DNA of 64,000 nt. It comes from Toxorhynchites rutilus septentrionalis (Eukaryota > Arthropoda > Insecta > Diptera > Culicidae). The stretch is taken from contig NC_073746.1 in NCBI RefSeq assembly GCF_029784135.1, positions 164,821,325 to 164,885,324 on the forward strand, in the 5' to 3' direction. A program made the position numbers and the translations under genes. Positions 21,800 to 33,303 of the stretch are shown piece by piece; position 1 is the first letter of the stretch, and every line of letters begins with the position of its first letter. The notes under the pieces were generated by a model, which worked only from the letters and a program-made list of their open reading frames with translations, was not told the origin of the DNA and made no database searches.

Positions 21800-23043
21800 A
21801 ATCGAAATTTTTGAGAACTTTTCAGGTTTTGACATTAATCAATAGTGCAAACATTTTCACGCATACGGTAAATATGTTTGGGGAGCATAGATTGTTCTTA
21901 CCAATGGACCAATCAGAATGGCATTGGTACTGGTATTTTTGATAAGATAATGTATGACACTTTCATATTGTTGAATAGTTTGTTTCGAGCAGTATAATTT
22001 TCTTAATTATAATAATAGATGTGTAGAACTTTCGATGCAAATGTTTCTAGAATCTATCAAGAATTCAAGGTCTAGTTATAAACGTTTTAACGTGGCTCAC
22101 TTTGTAATAATCAATGTTGCTTTGCACGATGTTGCAAAAAAACGTCGATTCACCGCTGAGATGAACAACCCATCCACCACGTTTGAGCCATATCAGCCAA
22201 GAACAACGCTCACGCTCTACCGTGTGCCACTCGTTGTCTATTTGACTACGCCTCGCGCAAACAGCGTAATCGGTTCCAATCATTCACATTTTATTTGTGC
22301 GCTTCATGCGGTCAAGAATTATTTTTACTCATCTGCCTTTGTTTGTCTTTCGTTCCGAAGGCAGCGTACCGACGACCGTGTTCTACTTTTTGAGCAATTT
22401 TCGTGAATCTCTCCGATTAACTCGGCTCAGTTTGAATCTGAATCTTGGAAGTGTTGTTACGCTGGTCGGCGCTCGATCCTCATACTTGGCAAAAAGTGTC
22501 ACCGAGAATTACTAAGCTGGCTCAGCGGAATCGTACACAAACTGGCCAACCAGGAGTTTCGATCGGTGCCCGCGTCATAGCCCATGGCATGACGGATGTG
22601 AAAAAGCTAATCAAGTATACCTCATCCAATCATTTTAGCGAAAAGACAAGAAAGATCGGGAAGGTGTGAATGTGTGGTAGAATCGCGCCGAGAGGAAAAG
22701 TTTATGTAACTGAGAAAGTAGTCCAAAATTCAATCTAGTTTGGAACCGCTGCAGGTCGCTAGTTTGTACCGCCTTGCTTGAAACGACAAATGAGACTGTG
22801 CAGTGGAAGGCGCCGTTCAATACCTGTAGCTCTTGTTCGGAAGCTGTGTGATTAATCTTGTTTTGGTTGAGCTGTTTGTTGTTGACGATTTGTTCTATTT
22901 TGATTGAGAGGAAACCGTTGCAGTGGAAAATATTCATCGCTGATTGTGTTTCACCGCACATGCTTGTAACCAAGCAAAGGAGATAGTTCAGCAATCCAGC
23001 GCGGAGGAGAGTCCAGCGACTATCGAGGCAAACTATCGAAAAA
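21800..23043. other. upstream region of the gene starting at ~23.07 kb
   Basis: No protein-like frame. It probably contains regulatory DNA for the promoter at 23044. Confidence 0.3.
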
Positions 23044-23052
23044 TATAAATAG
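23044..23052 (+). promoter_or_regulatory. TATA box
   Basis: TATAAATAG lies ~550 bp upstream of the ATG at 23598. Transcription would start near 23074-23080, giving a ~520-nt leader with no intron visible. Confidence 0.5.
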
Positions 23053-23597
23053 CGCACAAAGATAGTGTAACAACCTGTTTCACGGTTAACTTGTTCTGTT
23101 TTCTCGTGTGCCGAGTGTTTATAGTCCAAAAATCGCGCGCGCGTACAAAGTGCAATTGCAGTTTCGCGTTCGACAAGTGCAATTTGCGTGTCATCGCAGC
23201 ATCTATTGCAATTGCCCAGGGTGGTAATCTGTTCTGTGTGCTGGCTCGGAGACGAGGCGCTTCTTTGGTTGAAACTTGTGCTGTGCGGATAGCGTAGCGT
23301 TGTTCTTGGCGATTATTGAGCCCCGCACCCATTCGACCGATAATTCATTCAGAAAGGAAGTGATTACTTCGATACGTTCAATAAAGCTGTGCTTTGGACG
23401 AGGAATCAGGAAAGGGAATTTCCCGCGTCTCGTCGTGTAGAACAATTGAATTCCCCTGGCAAGGATTTCACCGGGAAGTAAACGAGTGCAACATTCTAGG
23501 AATCTAGTGCAGCGGTAATAGAAGCTCGTAGCAGGTTTTATTCGTGGGAAGAACAAAATCAAAACAAACACATTTGTCATCTTGACAGAAAGCGGAT

Positions 23598-23691
23598 ATG
23601 GCTCCAATTGCTACCACCAATGATCCCAAGCTGGCCCTGACCAGTGAGGATGCCTTGACTGGTCATTCGAATGTCAGCTACTTCAGTAACC
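23598..23691 (+). CDS. first coding exon of an unidentified host gene
   Basis: ATG 23598 opens 31 codons beginning MAPIATTNDPKLALTSEDAL and is cut, after one base of the next codon, by a good donor C|GTAAGT at 23692. The long leader, the TATA box upstream and the clean donor argue for a real 5' exon. The peptide is too short to name. No acceptor with a matching continuation is recognisable downstream: the next 9 kb are retrotransposons on both strands, so the rest of the gene is probably past a long intron, maybe outside the window. Confidence 0.55.
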
Positions 23692-23984
23692 GTAAGTATG
23701 AAAGATTTTCGCGATGCAAGAATGTACTGTTTCAGTTTCACGATGAAGATGAACCTAAGAAAGGGTGGTATGGGCGAATGGATGTTCGCTTGCTTCAGCA
23801 CGTGTGGGATTTTTTATTTTTATTGTTTTACAGTACGCTCTTTGACAGTGAGTGTGGACAGAAATTCCATAGACTGCAATTTGGCCAATGAACAGAGGTT
23901 GCCTCACACCATAGTGATTGATTCTTTAATATTCGTTTCAGTTTTTTTTTCACCGAAAATATTATTCTAAGTACGATTTTCAAC

Positions 23985-25961
23985 ATTTTGGCTTAATGTT
24001 TTTATTTATTTTGTCAATCAAATGTAGACTACATACATATGTTATTACAATGTTCTCTTATATACTAATTGTTATTTTCACGGCACATGTTTTTAACTTG
24101 CTCTCTATTCATTGTGATGTCAATTTTGTCGCAATGACGATTGTACATAAGCATCATGCGATTTACAGGAGCGTTGCTAGCATAATTTGTTCTAGATGCT
24201 TTTATTAGGAATAAGCTCCTTGTTCTTAATTGACGTCCTGCTACATAAAAGTTTAGGCCAGATAACAATTCCGTTGACTGTACGCGTTGTGAAATAAGAT
24301 CGTTTACAAAGAAAAGCATTGTAAGTTTTCTACGTTCTTTAAGTGTTTTTATGTTGATGAGCATGCAGCGTGCTTCGTATGAGGGAAGAGGGAATGATGA
24401 CCAGTTCAATTTACAGAGTGCATACAAAAGAAATTGTTTTTAGACAGACTCTATGCGTTCTTCGTGTGCGACAATATAAGGATTCCATACAATACTGCAG
24501 TATTCCAAAATAGGTCTTACGTATGTGGTGTATAATGTTTTTATTGTATGAGTCCTGGAAGTTATGTGCAAAGCGTTTTATGAAGCTTAACACTCTATTT
24601 GCTTTGTTTATTACTGAGTTGTAGTGTTCAATAAATGTGAGTCTAGAGTCAAGATTGACGCCTAGATCTCTGACTATTCTGCATTTTTTTACAGTCTCGT
24701 TTCCTAGGGATATTACAATATTTGGTGGTTGTTGTTTCTGCTGAATGTTATTGCATTATATTTTTTACATTAAGTTGTAAGAGGCTTTTTTCATACCACG
24801 TGTAGAATACATTTATTTCATTCTGGAATGCTTCAAAGTCGCTGTCATTTCCAATTTCTGCGAAAAGCTTCATGTCGTCAGCATATATTTATACGCTTAA
24901 TAATAAAGGCAATGTCATTAATGTACAAAATGAAAAGAAGTAGGGCCAAGATGGGATCCCTGCGGCACTCCCGAAGTGACTTTAATGGGATTTGAATGGT
25001 TGTTTTGGGAACGAACTATTTGTTCGCGTTCTATTAAATATAAGTTAAGCCATTTCAGAAGACTGTGTGCTATTCTTATTTTTTCCAGTTTGAAGATTAA
25101 TAATGGGATGTCGATTCGGTCAAATGCTTTACTAAAGTCCGTATAGAGGGCTTCTACGTGTTTGCCATTGTCCATTACATTTAGTAAAAAGGTGACGAAT
25201 TCTAGTAGGTTAGTTGATGTAGAGCGGCATTTGAAAAAAACCGTGTTGTCTACATGTAATCGACCTTTTTACTTGTTGAGAGATTTTTTCATTAATAATT
25301 GATTCAAATAATTTAGGAATGCAAGAGATAATAGCAATTCCACGGTAATTACGGATGTTAGACTTTGAGCCTGATTTGAAAATAGGCACTAAGAAAGATT
25401 GTTTCCATTTGTCTGGGAATATTACAGGAGATGGCGATGGAGAGGGAGCGTAAGTTCGTCAGCCAGGTTCTTGAGGGTTGCTGGTGCAATTCCGTCAGGA
25501 CCTGGGCCTTTCGATGGGCTCAGATTTTTTAATGTTTTATGTATTTCCTGATGTGTGATATTGTTCACAGCTATGTCGTTGGAAAATTCCGGTAGAAATG
25601 AAAAGTACTTTCGGTCATGGTTTTGCTCGGAGAATGTGGTATAGACTTCCTGAAAAAAATTGCCAAAAAGATTACATATTTCTTTCGAAGTGTTACCCAC
25701 ATTCTCGTCGAGATGCATACGTGATGGAATATTATTGCTCTTAAGTTTAGACTTCACGTAATTGAAAAAGTTCTTCGGACAGGATTTGACTTCAGATTCG
25801 ACATTCCGATTAAACTCTTCATATGCGATATTTATGGCCGAATTTAGTTTTTGACAAATAAGGTGGTAACTAAATACATTTTCATCCGATTCTGTTAGTT
25901 TATACTTTTTGTGTGCTTTTTGTTCTTGATTTTTTAAATTATTTATTTGTGGATTGAACCA
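23985..25961 (-). mobile_element. CR1-like non-LTR retrotransposon, 3' part (RT)
   Basis: This is the 3' half of the element whose 5' half is 30795-32140. Reading leftward it resumes with WFNPQINNLKNQEQKAHKKY (~25960) and continues through RT to a 3' UTR near 24060-23985. Confidence 0.72.
24065..25960 (-). pseudogene. CR1-like reverse transcriptase, broken
   Basis: Motifs in order: linker (WFNPQINNLKN), LSPSKGPGPDGIAPATLKNL, YTDFSKAFDRIDIPLLIFKL, TSGVPQGSHLGP, ADDMKLFAEIGNDSDFEAFQ, and C-terminal YALCKLNW...ARCMLINIKTLKERRKLTML. A stop follows KAFD-palm pieces near 24918, and there are shifts near 25420, 25220 and 24430. The pattern is of the CR1/Jockey group. Confidence 0.72.
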
Positions 25962-26142
25962 GTCAACAGCAGGCCTTGGAAAAGAGCTGACGTTTTTTCC
26001 ACCAGCTCTGCTATTTCGTCCGAATCAAACGTGCTTCGAGACAATTGAAGAGTTTCAATATTGTGTTAAATCTATTGTTCTATTGAGTTAAATAGTCAAT
26101 TGAACAGTACATTGTATTGTTCAAGAAACGATTTTCCAAACA

Positions 26143-27123
26143 ATGGAACCGAAAAGAGAAAACACCATCAAGCTTCGCTTTGGATCTCAAACACGGAACC
26201 CTACTAATGAGGAGGTTTTCACGTTCTTTAAGGAACAGGGATGGGTTTGCGATGACCTGAGTGCAATGTATCGAGAAGACTACAGCCTATTTGTCCGGTT
26301 TCAATCGAATGAGATTATGCAAAAAGCGCTTCGTAGACTAGGAACTAGTGTGGAATTCCGTTATGCGAATGGAAATCACGTACATTTATCTGTGGCGCCT
26401 GCGAATGGTACTTTCCGCTACGTACGGATCTTCGGGTTGCCTCCAGAGGTCAAGGACGAGCAGATCGCCGTTGTTCTGGCAAAGTATGGAACTGTCTGCC
26501 AACTAGTGCGAGAACGGTATTCAGCGGAATCTGGTTTCCCGATTTGGAATGGAGTTCGAGGTGCTCATATGGAAATTGTTTCGGAAATTCCGGCGCAACT
26601 TCTTATCCAGCATATCAGAGCAAGGATTTTTCATGATGGTATGCAAAGCAAATGCTTTGCTTGTGGAGCTCTGGACCATTTCAAGGCAAATTGCACGAAG
26701 CGGCAGAGTGTTAATACACGTCTGCAGCTCAATCCTAACCTGGAAACAGCTTCTGGCGTCGGCGAAGGAAGTCATAAGAAATATGGATCTTTTGCAAGTG
26801 TGGTTCTGGGCGGTCGCACAACTCAACCATCGTTGGAATCTGGTATGGTGCTGCTGGGGAAGCAAGATGGAGTGGGACAATCCACAAAGATCAGTGGAAA
26901 AGATGAATCGGTTGATCAAGACAAGGCGGAAAACGTTTCGAATAGCCAAGAAGATGAAGAGAATGCGGCTATGCAGATTGAGATCAGCAGCAGAAAGCGG
27001 GGACGCAAGTACCAACGGGAGGATTCTAACTCGTCCGAATCTGATGTAGTATCCAGGAAACAAATCATCGTACCACCTACGGAGAGTAGTCTACTTCTTC
27101 AATTGTATTTTGGAGGAGAATGA
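26143..27123 (+). CDS. Tx1/L1-like ORF1 (Gag-like, CCHC knuckle)
   Basis: 326 aa, intact. Residues ~90-165 resemble an RRM-like nucleic-acid-binding fold (FRYVRIFGLPPEVKDEQIAV, IPAQLLIQHIRARI). A zinc knuckle CX2CX4HX4C occupies residues 171-184 (CFACGALDHFKANC). A serine- and acid-rich tail with KRGRKYQRED follows. It would package the element RNA. The last dozen residues (LLLQLYFGGE) look foreign and overlap the start of ORF2 by 14 bases at a probable internal deletion. Confidence 0.7.
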   Translation: MEPKRENTIKLRFGSQTRNPTNEEVFTFFKEQGWVCDDLSAMYREDYSLFVRFQSNEIMQKALRRLGTSVEFRYANGNHVHLSVAPANGTFRYVRIFGLPPEVKDEQIAVVLAKYGTVCQLVRERYSAESGFPIWNGVRGAHMEIVSEIPAQLLIQHIRARIFHDGMQSKCFACGALDHFKANCTKRQSVNTRLQLNPNLETASGVGEGSHKKYGSFASVVLGGRTTQPSLESGMVLLGKQDGVGQSTKISGKDESVDQDKAENVSNSQEDEENAAMQIEISSRKRGRKYQREDSNSSESDVVSRKQIIVPPTESSLLLQLYFGGE

Positions 27124-29956
27124 TTCAAAAGGATTGCAAAAAAATTTTTCAAATGGTCTCAAAAATCTGGTTGAACTGCTTTCATTAAAGGATGTTGCAA
27201 AAGCTATGAAAGTGCATAGATTCACTTTCCACAGGAATCAATCAGCTTCGCGATTAGATCGGTTTTATATTTCGAAAGATTTTTTATCCCACGTATCTGG
27301 CTGCAAAACCTTACCATTGAGTTTTTCGGATCATCACTGTGTGTTATTAAAATTAAATATAAAGAAAGAGCATATGATGTTTCGTGGTAGGGGTTACTGG
27401 AAGGTAAATCCAAGCTTACTAGCGGTTTCTGAAATCAAGGATAGGTTCAAAGTTCAATACAACACGTTACAAGGAAAGCCCATGCACCAGACAGATCTGA
27501 GTGCGTGGTGGAACTATTGCTTCAAATCAAAGGTAAAAAGTTTTTACAAATCTGAGAGTTGGCATTTGAATCAATCCAACAGAGCTTCGAAAGCGTTTTT
27601 TTCGAATAAATTATTTGAGTATTTTGACAAGCAAACTCATGGGGAGGATGTCCAAGATGAAATAATAATAACTAAATCTAAATTAATGGATATTGAGCAA
27701 AATCGTCTAAAAAATTTGGGTGCAAAAATATCATCGAACTCAATCGCAGAAGGTGAAAAAATAACAATTTTCCAACTATCAAACGCGATTCATCGGGGAA
27801 ATGTTTTTGGCTTGAAAATAAAACAAGAGGGAGCGTTAATAACAGATAGTACACATTTAGGATCCATAGTACATGATCATTTTTCGAAACTGTACCAAGC
27901 CACACCAGAAAACTCCGATCTCGAAAGATATGAGAACCCACTAAATTCAATAACCAGATCACTAGCAACAGAAGACAGTATACATCTCGTGCAGGAAATT
28001 TCCGAAGAGGAACTTTGGAAAACACTCAAAATGTGTAACAAGAAAAAATCGCCGGGTCCAGATGGGTTAACCTATGAATTTTATCTTGAATATTTTGATC
28101 TATTGAAATCTGATTTAAAACAGTTGTTTAATTCATACCTGAGTGGACAGTGTATCCCTCCTAAAGAATTTACGAATGGTATTATCACCCTAATTCCAAA
28201 AAAAGGTGATCTTACAGATTTAGACAATTACCGGCCAATCAGTTTATTAAACACTGATTATAAACTGTTTACCAAAATTATTTGTAACAGAATTCAAAAT
28301 TATATTGAAAAGATAGTTGGATCGGGACAAAGTGCATGTGTTCCTGGACGGTCTTGTGTAGATAATCTGAAAGATGTGCGTAGGATTATGACAAAAGCTA
28401 CAGAAAGTAAGCGATTCAAGGGTCTCTTGCTGAGCCTTGATCTAGAGAAAGCTTTCGATAAAGTAGATCATCGATTTCTTTGGAAAGTGATGGAGAAATT
28501 CGGTTTTCCATGTCAACTGATTCAGTGTATCCAACGATTGTACGGTAAAGCTACATCTAAAATTCTATATAACGGATTTTTAACAAAGGAAATTCAGATT
28601 AACTCTTCTGTCAGACAAGGGTGTCCGATAAGCATGATACTTTTTATTTTGTATGTGGAACCATTGATTCGAAGCATTGACCAAAGCGTCCTCGGGGTCC
28701 TTGTTTATGACAAGTTCCTAAGAGTGATTGCATTCGCAGACGATGTGAATGTGTTTCTCCGAAACTCCGAAGAGCTTGATAAGGTTTTGAATATCATCGC
28801 TTCCTTCTCCAAGTTTTCGAAAATCAGTGCAAATTTTAAAAAATCGCGATTCATACGCTTAAATAACTGCAACGGTGGTCCATTTCAAGTAGCCGAAACT
28901 GAAAGTTTGAACATACTAGGAGTTACCTTCAAAATTACATGGAATGATACTGTTGATGTGAACTACGAAAAGTTGATCAATGACATAAAACACAGATTAT
29001 GGTTGGTTTCTTTCCGCAGTATGTGTTTAATTGAAAAAGTGTGGTATGTAAATACCTTTATATTATCAAAACTATGGTATATAGCTCAGCTTTTCCCAGC
29101 CAAAAATTTGCACTTTGCGAAAATGAAGACCATAATTGGAAATTTCATTTGGAAAAATTGCATTTTTCGTGTGGACAGAAGACAGTTATATCTCGATATC
29201 GATAACGGTGGAGTTGGTCTGATTGACCCTACTGAAAAATGTAAAGCGCTATTTATTTGGAATATTTTTAAAGATAACCGAATGCATGACAATACCATCG
29301 GCGAAAAATATTTACTGAATTTCAAACATCTAGCTAAACTATCACGAAATGGAAAGGAGTGGATTCAAAAATCGATTCAATTGTATAATGGAGTAGATTC
29401 TGTTAAGCAACTTTATCGTTCATTAATTTACCAGCAAGGATTTGTTCCACTTGAAAAAATTAATTTTCCCGAAGTAAGTTGGACTGCTCATTGGAAAATT
29501 CTAAGCTATTCTTATTTATTAGCAGAAGATAGGTCAGCACTGTTTCTGCTGTTTAACGACCTATTTGCAAATCGACAAAAATCGAAACAATATAGAATAA
29601 AGGATGCGGAGAGTGATATTTGCGAACGATGTGGAAACAATATGCAAGATAGCAATGATCATAGAATTCATCATTGCATTTCTTCAAAAGAGGTGAGAGA
29701 ATGGGTAACAAAAATTGTAAGAACAAGATTTAAATTGCAATTCGAAAAATTAGAAGATTTTTTGACATGGGAAGTTGATTGTAGAAGTCCCCTCTGCAAA
29801 GCAGCATCGTGGTTGGTTATCCATTGTATTGCTTTCTGTGTACAGCGGCACCCAAATGCTAGTTTGTTCGTTTTTCAAAGAGGAATTCGTGAATTTAGGT
29901 GGAATCAAAAAGATCAAGTGAAAAAGAATTTTGGAAGTTTCCTTAATATATGTTAA
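27110..29956 (+). CDS. Tx1/L1-like ORF2 lacking most of its endonuclease
   Basis: 948 aa, open throughout. Residues ~30-85 are only the end of an AP-endonuclease domain (SASRLDRFYISKDFLSHVSG ... SFSDHHCVLL); its earlier catalytic motifs are absent. RT follows: KKKSPGPDGLTYEFYLEYF, IITLIPKKGDLTDLDNYRPI, LLSLDLEKAFDKVDHRFLW, SSVRQGCPISMILFILYVEP and catalytic FADD at residues ~542-545. A C-terminal cysteine/histidine motif CERCGNN..DSNDHRIHHC closes the protein. It could have RT activity, but normal nicking is not expected. Confidence 0.78.
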   Translation: MEENDSKGLQKNFSNGLKNLVELLSLKDVAKAMKVHRFTFHRNQSASRLDRFYISKDFLSHVSGCKTLPLSFSDHHCVLLKLNIKKEHMMFRGRGYWKVNPSLLAVSEIKDRFKVQYNTLQGKPMHQTDLSAWWNYCFKSKVKSFYKSESWHLNQSNRASKAFFSNKLFEYFDKQTHGEDVQDEIIITKSKLMDIEQNRLKNLGAKISSNSIAEGEKITIFQLSNAIHRGNVFGLKIKQEGALITDSTHLGSIVHDHFSKLYQATPENSDLERYENPLNSITRSLATEDSIHLVQEISEEELWKTLKMCNKKKSPGPDGLTYEFYLEYFDLLKSDLKQLFNSYLSGQCIPPKEFTNGIITLIPKKGDLTDLDNYRPISLLNTDYKLFTKIICNRIQNYIEKIVGSGQSACVPGRSCVDNLKDVRRIMTKATESKRFKGLLLSLDLEKAFDKVDHRFLWKVMEKFGFPCQLIQCIQRLYGKATSKILYNGFLTKEIQINSSVRQGCPISMILFILYVEPLIRSIDQSVLGVLVYDKFLRVIAFADDVNVFLRNSEELDKVLNIIASFSKFSKISANFKKSRFIRLNNCNGGPFQVAETESLNILGVTFKITWNDTVDVNYEKLINDIKHRLWLVSFRSMCLIEKVWYVNTFILSKLWYIAQLFPAKNLHFAKMKTIIGNFIWKNCIFRVDRRQLYLDIDNGGVGLIDPTEKCKALFIWNIFKDNRMHDNTIGEKYLLNFKHLAKLSRNGKEWIQKSIQLYNGVDSVKQLYRSLIYQQGFVPLEKINFPEVSWTAHWKILSYSYLLAEDRSALFLLFNDLFANRQKSKQYRIKDAESDICERCGNNMQDSNDHRIHHCISSKEVREWVTKIVRTRFKLQFEKLEDFLTWEVDCRSPLCKAASWLVIHCIAFCVQRHPNASLFVFQRGIREFRWNQKDQVKKNFGSFLNIC

Positions 29957-30760
29957 AATAACAAAAATGAAATGAGCAAGAAATTAGAAAAATATGTAAA
30001 AACAAAGGATCAAATGAAAAAAAAAAGATGTAAAAAAGTATAAAAATCAATGTGTGAAACGTAATAATTATACAACTATGTCTGCAAGAATTGTATGAGT
30101 GAAAGAATGAATGGAAGTGTAGATGGGAATTTGAGTGGATTAGGTTTAAGTCCCGAGTAACCGCGGGTAAACGGTATTAATCTTAAGTTAGTTTTAAGTG
30201 TATTAAAAAGGTTTTTGGAAGTTTTCATAATATCTGTAAAAAATACAAAAATGAAGACAAGAAAAGAGGTAACTCTGCAAAAAGTAAAAGAAGAATGCCA
30301 AAAAAAAAAAAAAAAAAGAAAAAGAAAAGATGCCAAACCAAAAAGAAAATGTTATAATACAAAATGAGTGAAACGCAATAATTATGTGAAAATGTGTAGG
30401 TGGATTGTATGAATGGAAAAATGATTGGAATTGTAAATGGAATTTGAGTGGATTAGGTTTAAGTCCCGAATAACAGCGGGTAAACGGTATTAATCTAAAC
30501 ATTTAATCTAACATTGTAAAAATGAAGAAAAAAAGAAGATGTCAAAACTAAAAGAAAGTGTTATAATACAAAATGCGTGAAACGCAATAATTATGTGAAT
30601 ATGTGTGAGTGGATTGTATGAATGGGAAAATGAGTGGAAGTGTGAATGGGAATTTGAATGGATTAGGTTAAGTCCCGAGTAACCGCGGGTAAACGGTATA
30701 AATTTTAAGTTAGTTTTAGTCAGTCAAGCGCACGGAAAATGGTTGAAAATGTTGTTAAAT
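29931..30760 (+). repeat. imperfect tandem repeats in the Tx1/L1-like 3' UTR
   Basis: GTGGATTAGG...AAGTCCCGAGTAACCGCGGG recurs at 30135, 30448 and 30659 (spacing 313 and 211). The second unit begins with GGTTTTTGGAAGTTTTCATA, a copy of the end of ORF2. Each unit has a poly-purine AAAAAGA block and an ACGCAATAATTATGTGA-like block. Confidence 0.75.
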
Positions 30761-30794
30761 TATTAATGTAATAATAATAATAATAATAAAAAAA

Positions 30795-32140
30795 AACCAC
30801 TGAGGGTATTTGTCTTCGTGAGTTCTACGTCTTCTTTTCTTCGGGAAGAATTCTGACATTATGATATTCAGAAATTCGTGAAAATTTCGGTCAGATTGGT
30901 TGACATTTCCTTCATTACTAAGCATATGTTCCCAATCTATTGTACGAAGAATACATTTATCGAAATTAGTCTTATTGTATTCCGGCACTTCTACATACTC
31001 ACAGTCGGTAGGCAGGTTTTTTTGCGTAAAAATTGAGTATTCTATTGCTGTGTGGAAAGTCTCGTTTTTCAGAGCGGAGTTATGGATTCATACACACTCT
31101 TCGGTCATATTTGTGAATAAAAGGTCTAAATATGTATTTTGACTGTTTTTTACGTGGTTTATTTTATTAAGACCGAGTAGAGCAATTTCGTGGAAAATGA
31201 ATTGTAGAGTATCATTTTCGCCGACGACTGGAAGTAGAATGGATTCATTTTCATTGTCAGTTAAAAAGTCTGCTTCATTTTGATTAAAGTCGCCATATAT
31301 GTGCAATTTTGCTTCTGGTTCTAATTTTGACATTATACTTTGTACAGTTTGAAAAAATAATTCGTATGATTTCTTATGTGCGTGGTCTGGTGAAAAGTAC
31401 ACTGAGCCAATATGTGTACTTCGCCTGCTACTGATACTTTGGCCCATACATGCTCGAATTCTTTATGTTTTTCAGTTGTAATTTCTTCAGAAGTAAAATT
31501 TACATTTATGGCAATGAGGACGCCTCCCCCAGACTTTTTATGTGACAGTGTCAAATTACGGTCATGACGGAATACATTGTAAATATTGCCAAAAATGTCT
31601 TCGTTTCGTACGATTTCGTCCCAATTAGTTTTAGTTCCAAGAATAATGTCGAAGGAATAGGAGAGCAATTTTTTATGGATTTCCCTCATCTTGCATGGGC
31701 TTTTCATGCGATTGAAATTCTGACAATAAATAATAATTTCAGTTACATTCTGTCGAGAAAGCGAAGACATTTTTGGCTTGCTTATAATAATAGTGCTTAC
31801 TACATCAGGAGAGGGCATCGTGTCTTGCAATTCTTCCTCAAGAATGGGCGTCAATATTGGTGAAAATTCGTCCTGTTTCCGCGTCTATGTTGCGATGAAT
31901 AACAGTTGAAATGGCTTTCGCGCACTTGTTGCAGATGTCGTGTTCTTTCGCCAGACAGGAAGGATTTGTATGTTTCCAGGTCCGCCATGGCGTCGTACTC
32001 GCTGGTTCCGAAGTCATTGTGGAATTCGATGAAAATTCGTGGCGAATCTACTTTTCGTTTCTTGAGCATCGACGTTTTTCCTCGTTTTTGTACAATACCA
32101 CGGTCCTGATACGGCTTGCGATAGTTTATTGAGTACTTCT
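30795..32140 (-). mobile_element. CR1-like retrotransposon, 5' part (endonuclease)
   Basis: Reading leftward: a C-terminal ORF1-like piece (32069-31851), then AP-endonuclease pieces, ending KYPQW at the Tx1/L1-like insertion. It continues at 25961. The 5' limit near 32140 is approximate. Confidence 0.7.
30800..31854 (-). pseudogene. CR1-like apurinic endonuclease domain, frameshifted
   Basis: The first piece (31854-31333) has IIIYCQNFNRMKSP (start of the EN fold), FDIILGTKTNWD and KKSGGGVLIAINVNF. The next (31447-31088) has GSVYFSPDH, LHIYGDFNQNEADF and NTYLDLLFTN. The last (30988-30800) has IDWEHMLSNEGNVN and IIMSEFFPKKRRRR. The GDFN catalytic motif is present. Frame changes near 31340 and 31090 inactivate it. 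Confidence 0.7.
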
Positions 32141-33290
32141 CAAGGTTTCAAGAAGCTCATTTTGAGTTTAGTTTGAATTTCGGGCCATCAACACCCTCGA
32201 CTCAACTGGTTCTCAGTCGATTTTTGTTGTTGCTGGAATCAAAATCGCCATTTCTGCCAATCAGTCAAGATCGGTGTGTTGAGAAAATGAATCTCAAGGG
32301 AATCTAGTGAAAGTTTGAGTTAGCTTCCTTTTCAAGGATTCGCTACTGGCGAAAAATTGTTTTTTATTGATTCCGCCATACAATAACTATCTACATTAAT
32401 TTCCCGTCTGAATAAGGGGTATCAAATTTTCCCATTTATGAAGATCGCTGTAATTTAGTTGGACTAGATTGACTGAGTCTACCTGATCTTCTCTAGAGTA
32501 TCGCCTGTTCTGATCTTCTTCAATTAATTAATTTTAATTAAAGGTTACGAAATTTGCGCTCTCATATATTCGCTTGCGTCTCCTCTTTATATGAGATACA
32601 CCGGGGCAAATTGGAACGATTTCAAGTTCTTGTAAGTTCTCTTGAAAAATCACAGAATCACTCAATTTAAATCGGAATGAGACATTTACACGATTGCAAC
32701 ATTTACTCAAATGTGAAGTTTTCCCCGAATGAGAAAGGAAAAATTGCGTGAATCTGATTATGAGTTTTGTCGAATCTCCTGTTGATAAATAAGATATATT
32801 GATATCAAAATAACATGAGAGAGCAACATTGTAATGAGGAAATTTGGAATGATGCTGGAGACATCGCTGTGTAATTTTTAGAAATTAGTGTAGGTGCAAT
32901 TAACATACCGTCGATTTTGTTTCCATATTGCTCTTCAAGCCTAAGAGATCATTTAGAAATAAACACGGGCTATGGAATATTTCGAAAATTAAACAGGTAA
33001 TTTTAACATAGAAGTTATAAAGCATAAATGCTACCGTCGGAAGCGGCAGCCTCTCGTGAGCAAACCTGTGTTCGGAACAAATTTCATTGCGAACAAAATT
33101 AACTTATAATTAAACTTGCACTGCGGTGGCGTTAAAACGTAAGTACCGAAAAATGAATATTTTATACTAATTTTTTAATCTTAAATCTGAGCTATTCTTT
33201 CGCGTTTATATTTTTCGTTCTAAATATTTCAATTGGATTTGACAAACGTGATTTTTTTAAATTCAATAATTACAGGAAACCATTCCTTCT
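32141..33290. other. spacer, nothing recognised
   Basis: AT-rich non-coding sequence; no element ends or long frames seen. Confidence 0.4.
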
Positions 33291-33303
33291 TTGAATGCAA
33301 AAT

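Larger units (their letters stand above)
25962..30794 (+). mobile_element. Tx1/L1-like non-LTR retrotransposon inserted in the CR1-like element
   Basis: A 5' UTR (25962-26142), ORF1, ORF2, a repetitive 3' UTR and a (TAA)n tail (30770-30790) are bounded by AACCA target duplications (25957-25961, 30795-30799). Removing the element restores the CR1 reading frame across KYPQWFNPQ, which fixes the boundaries. Confidence 0.8.
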
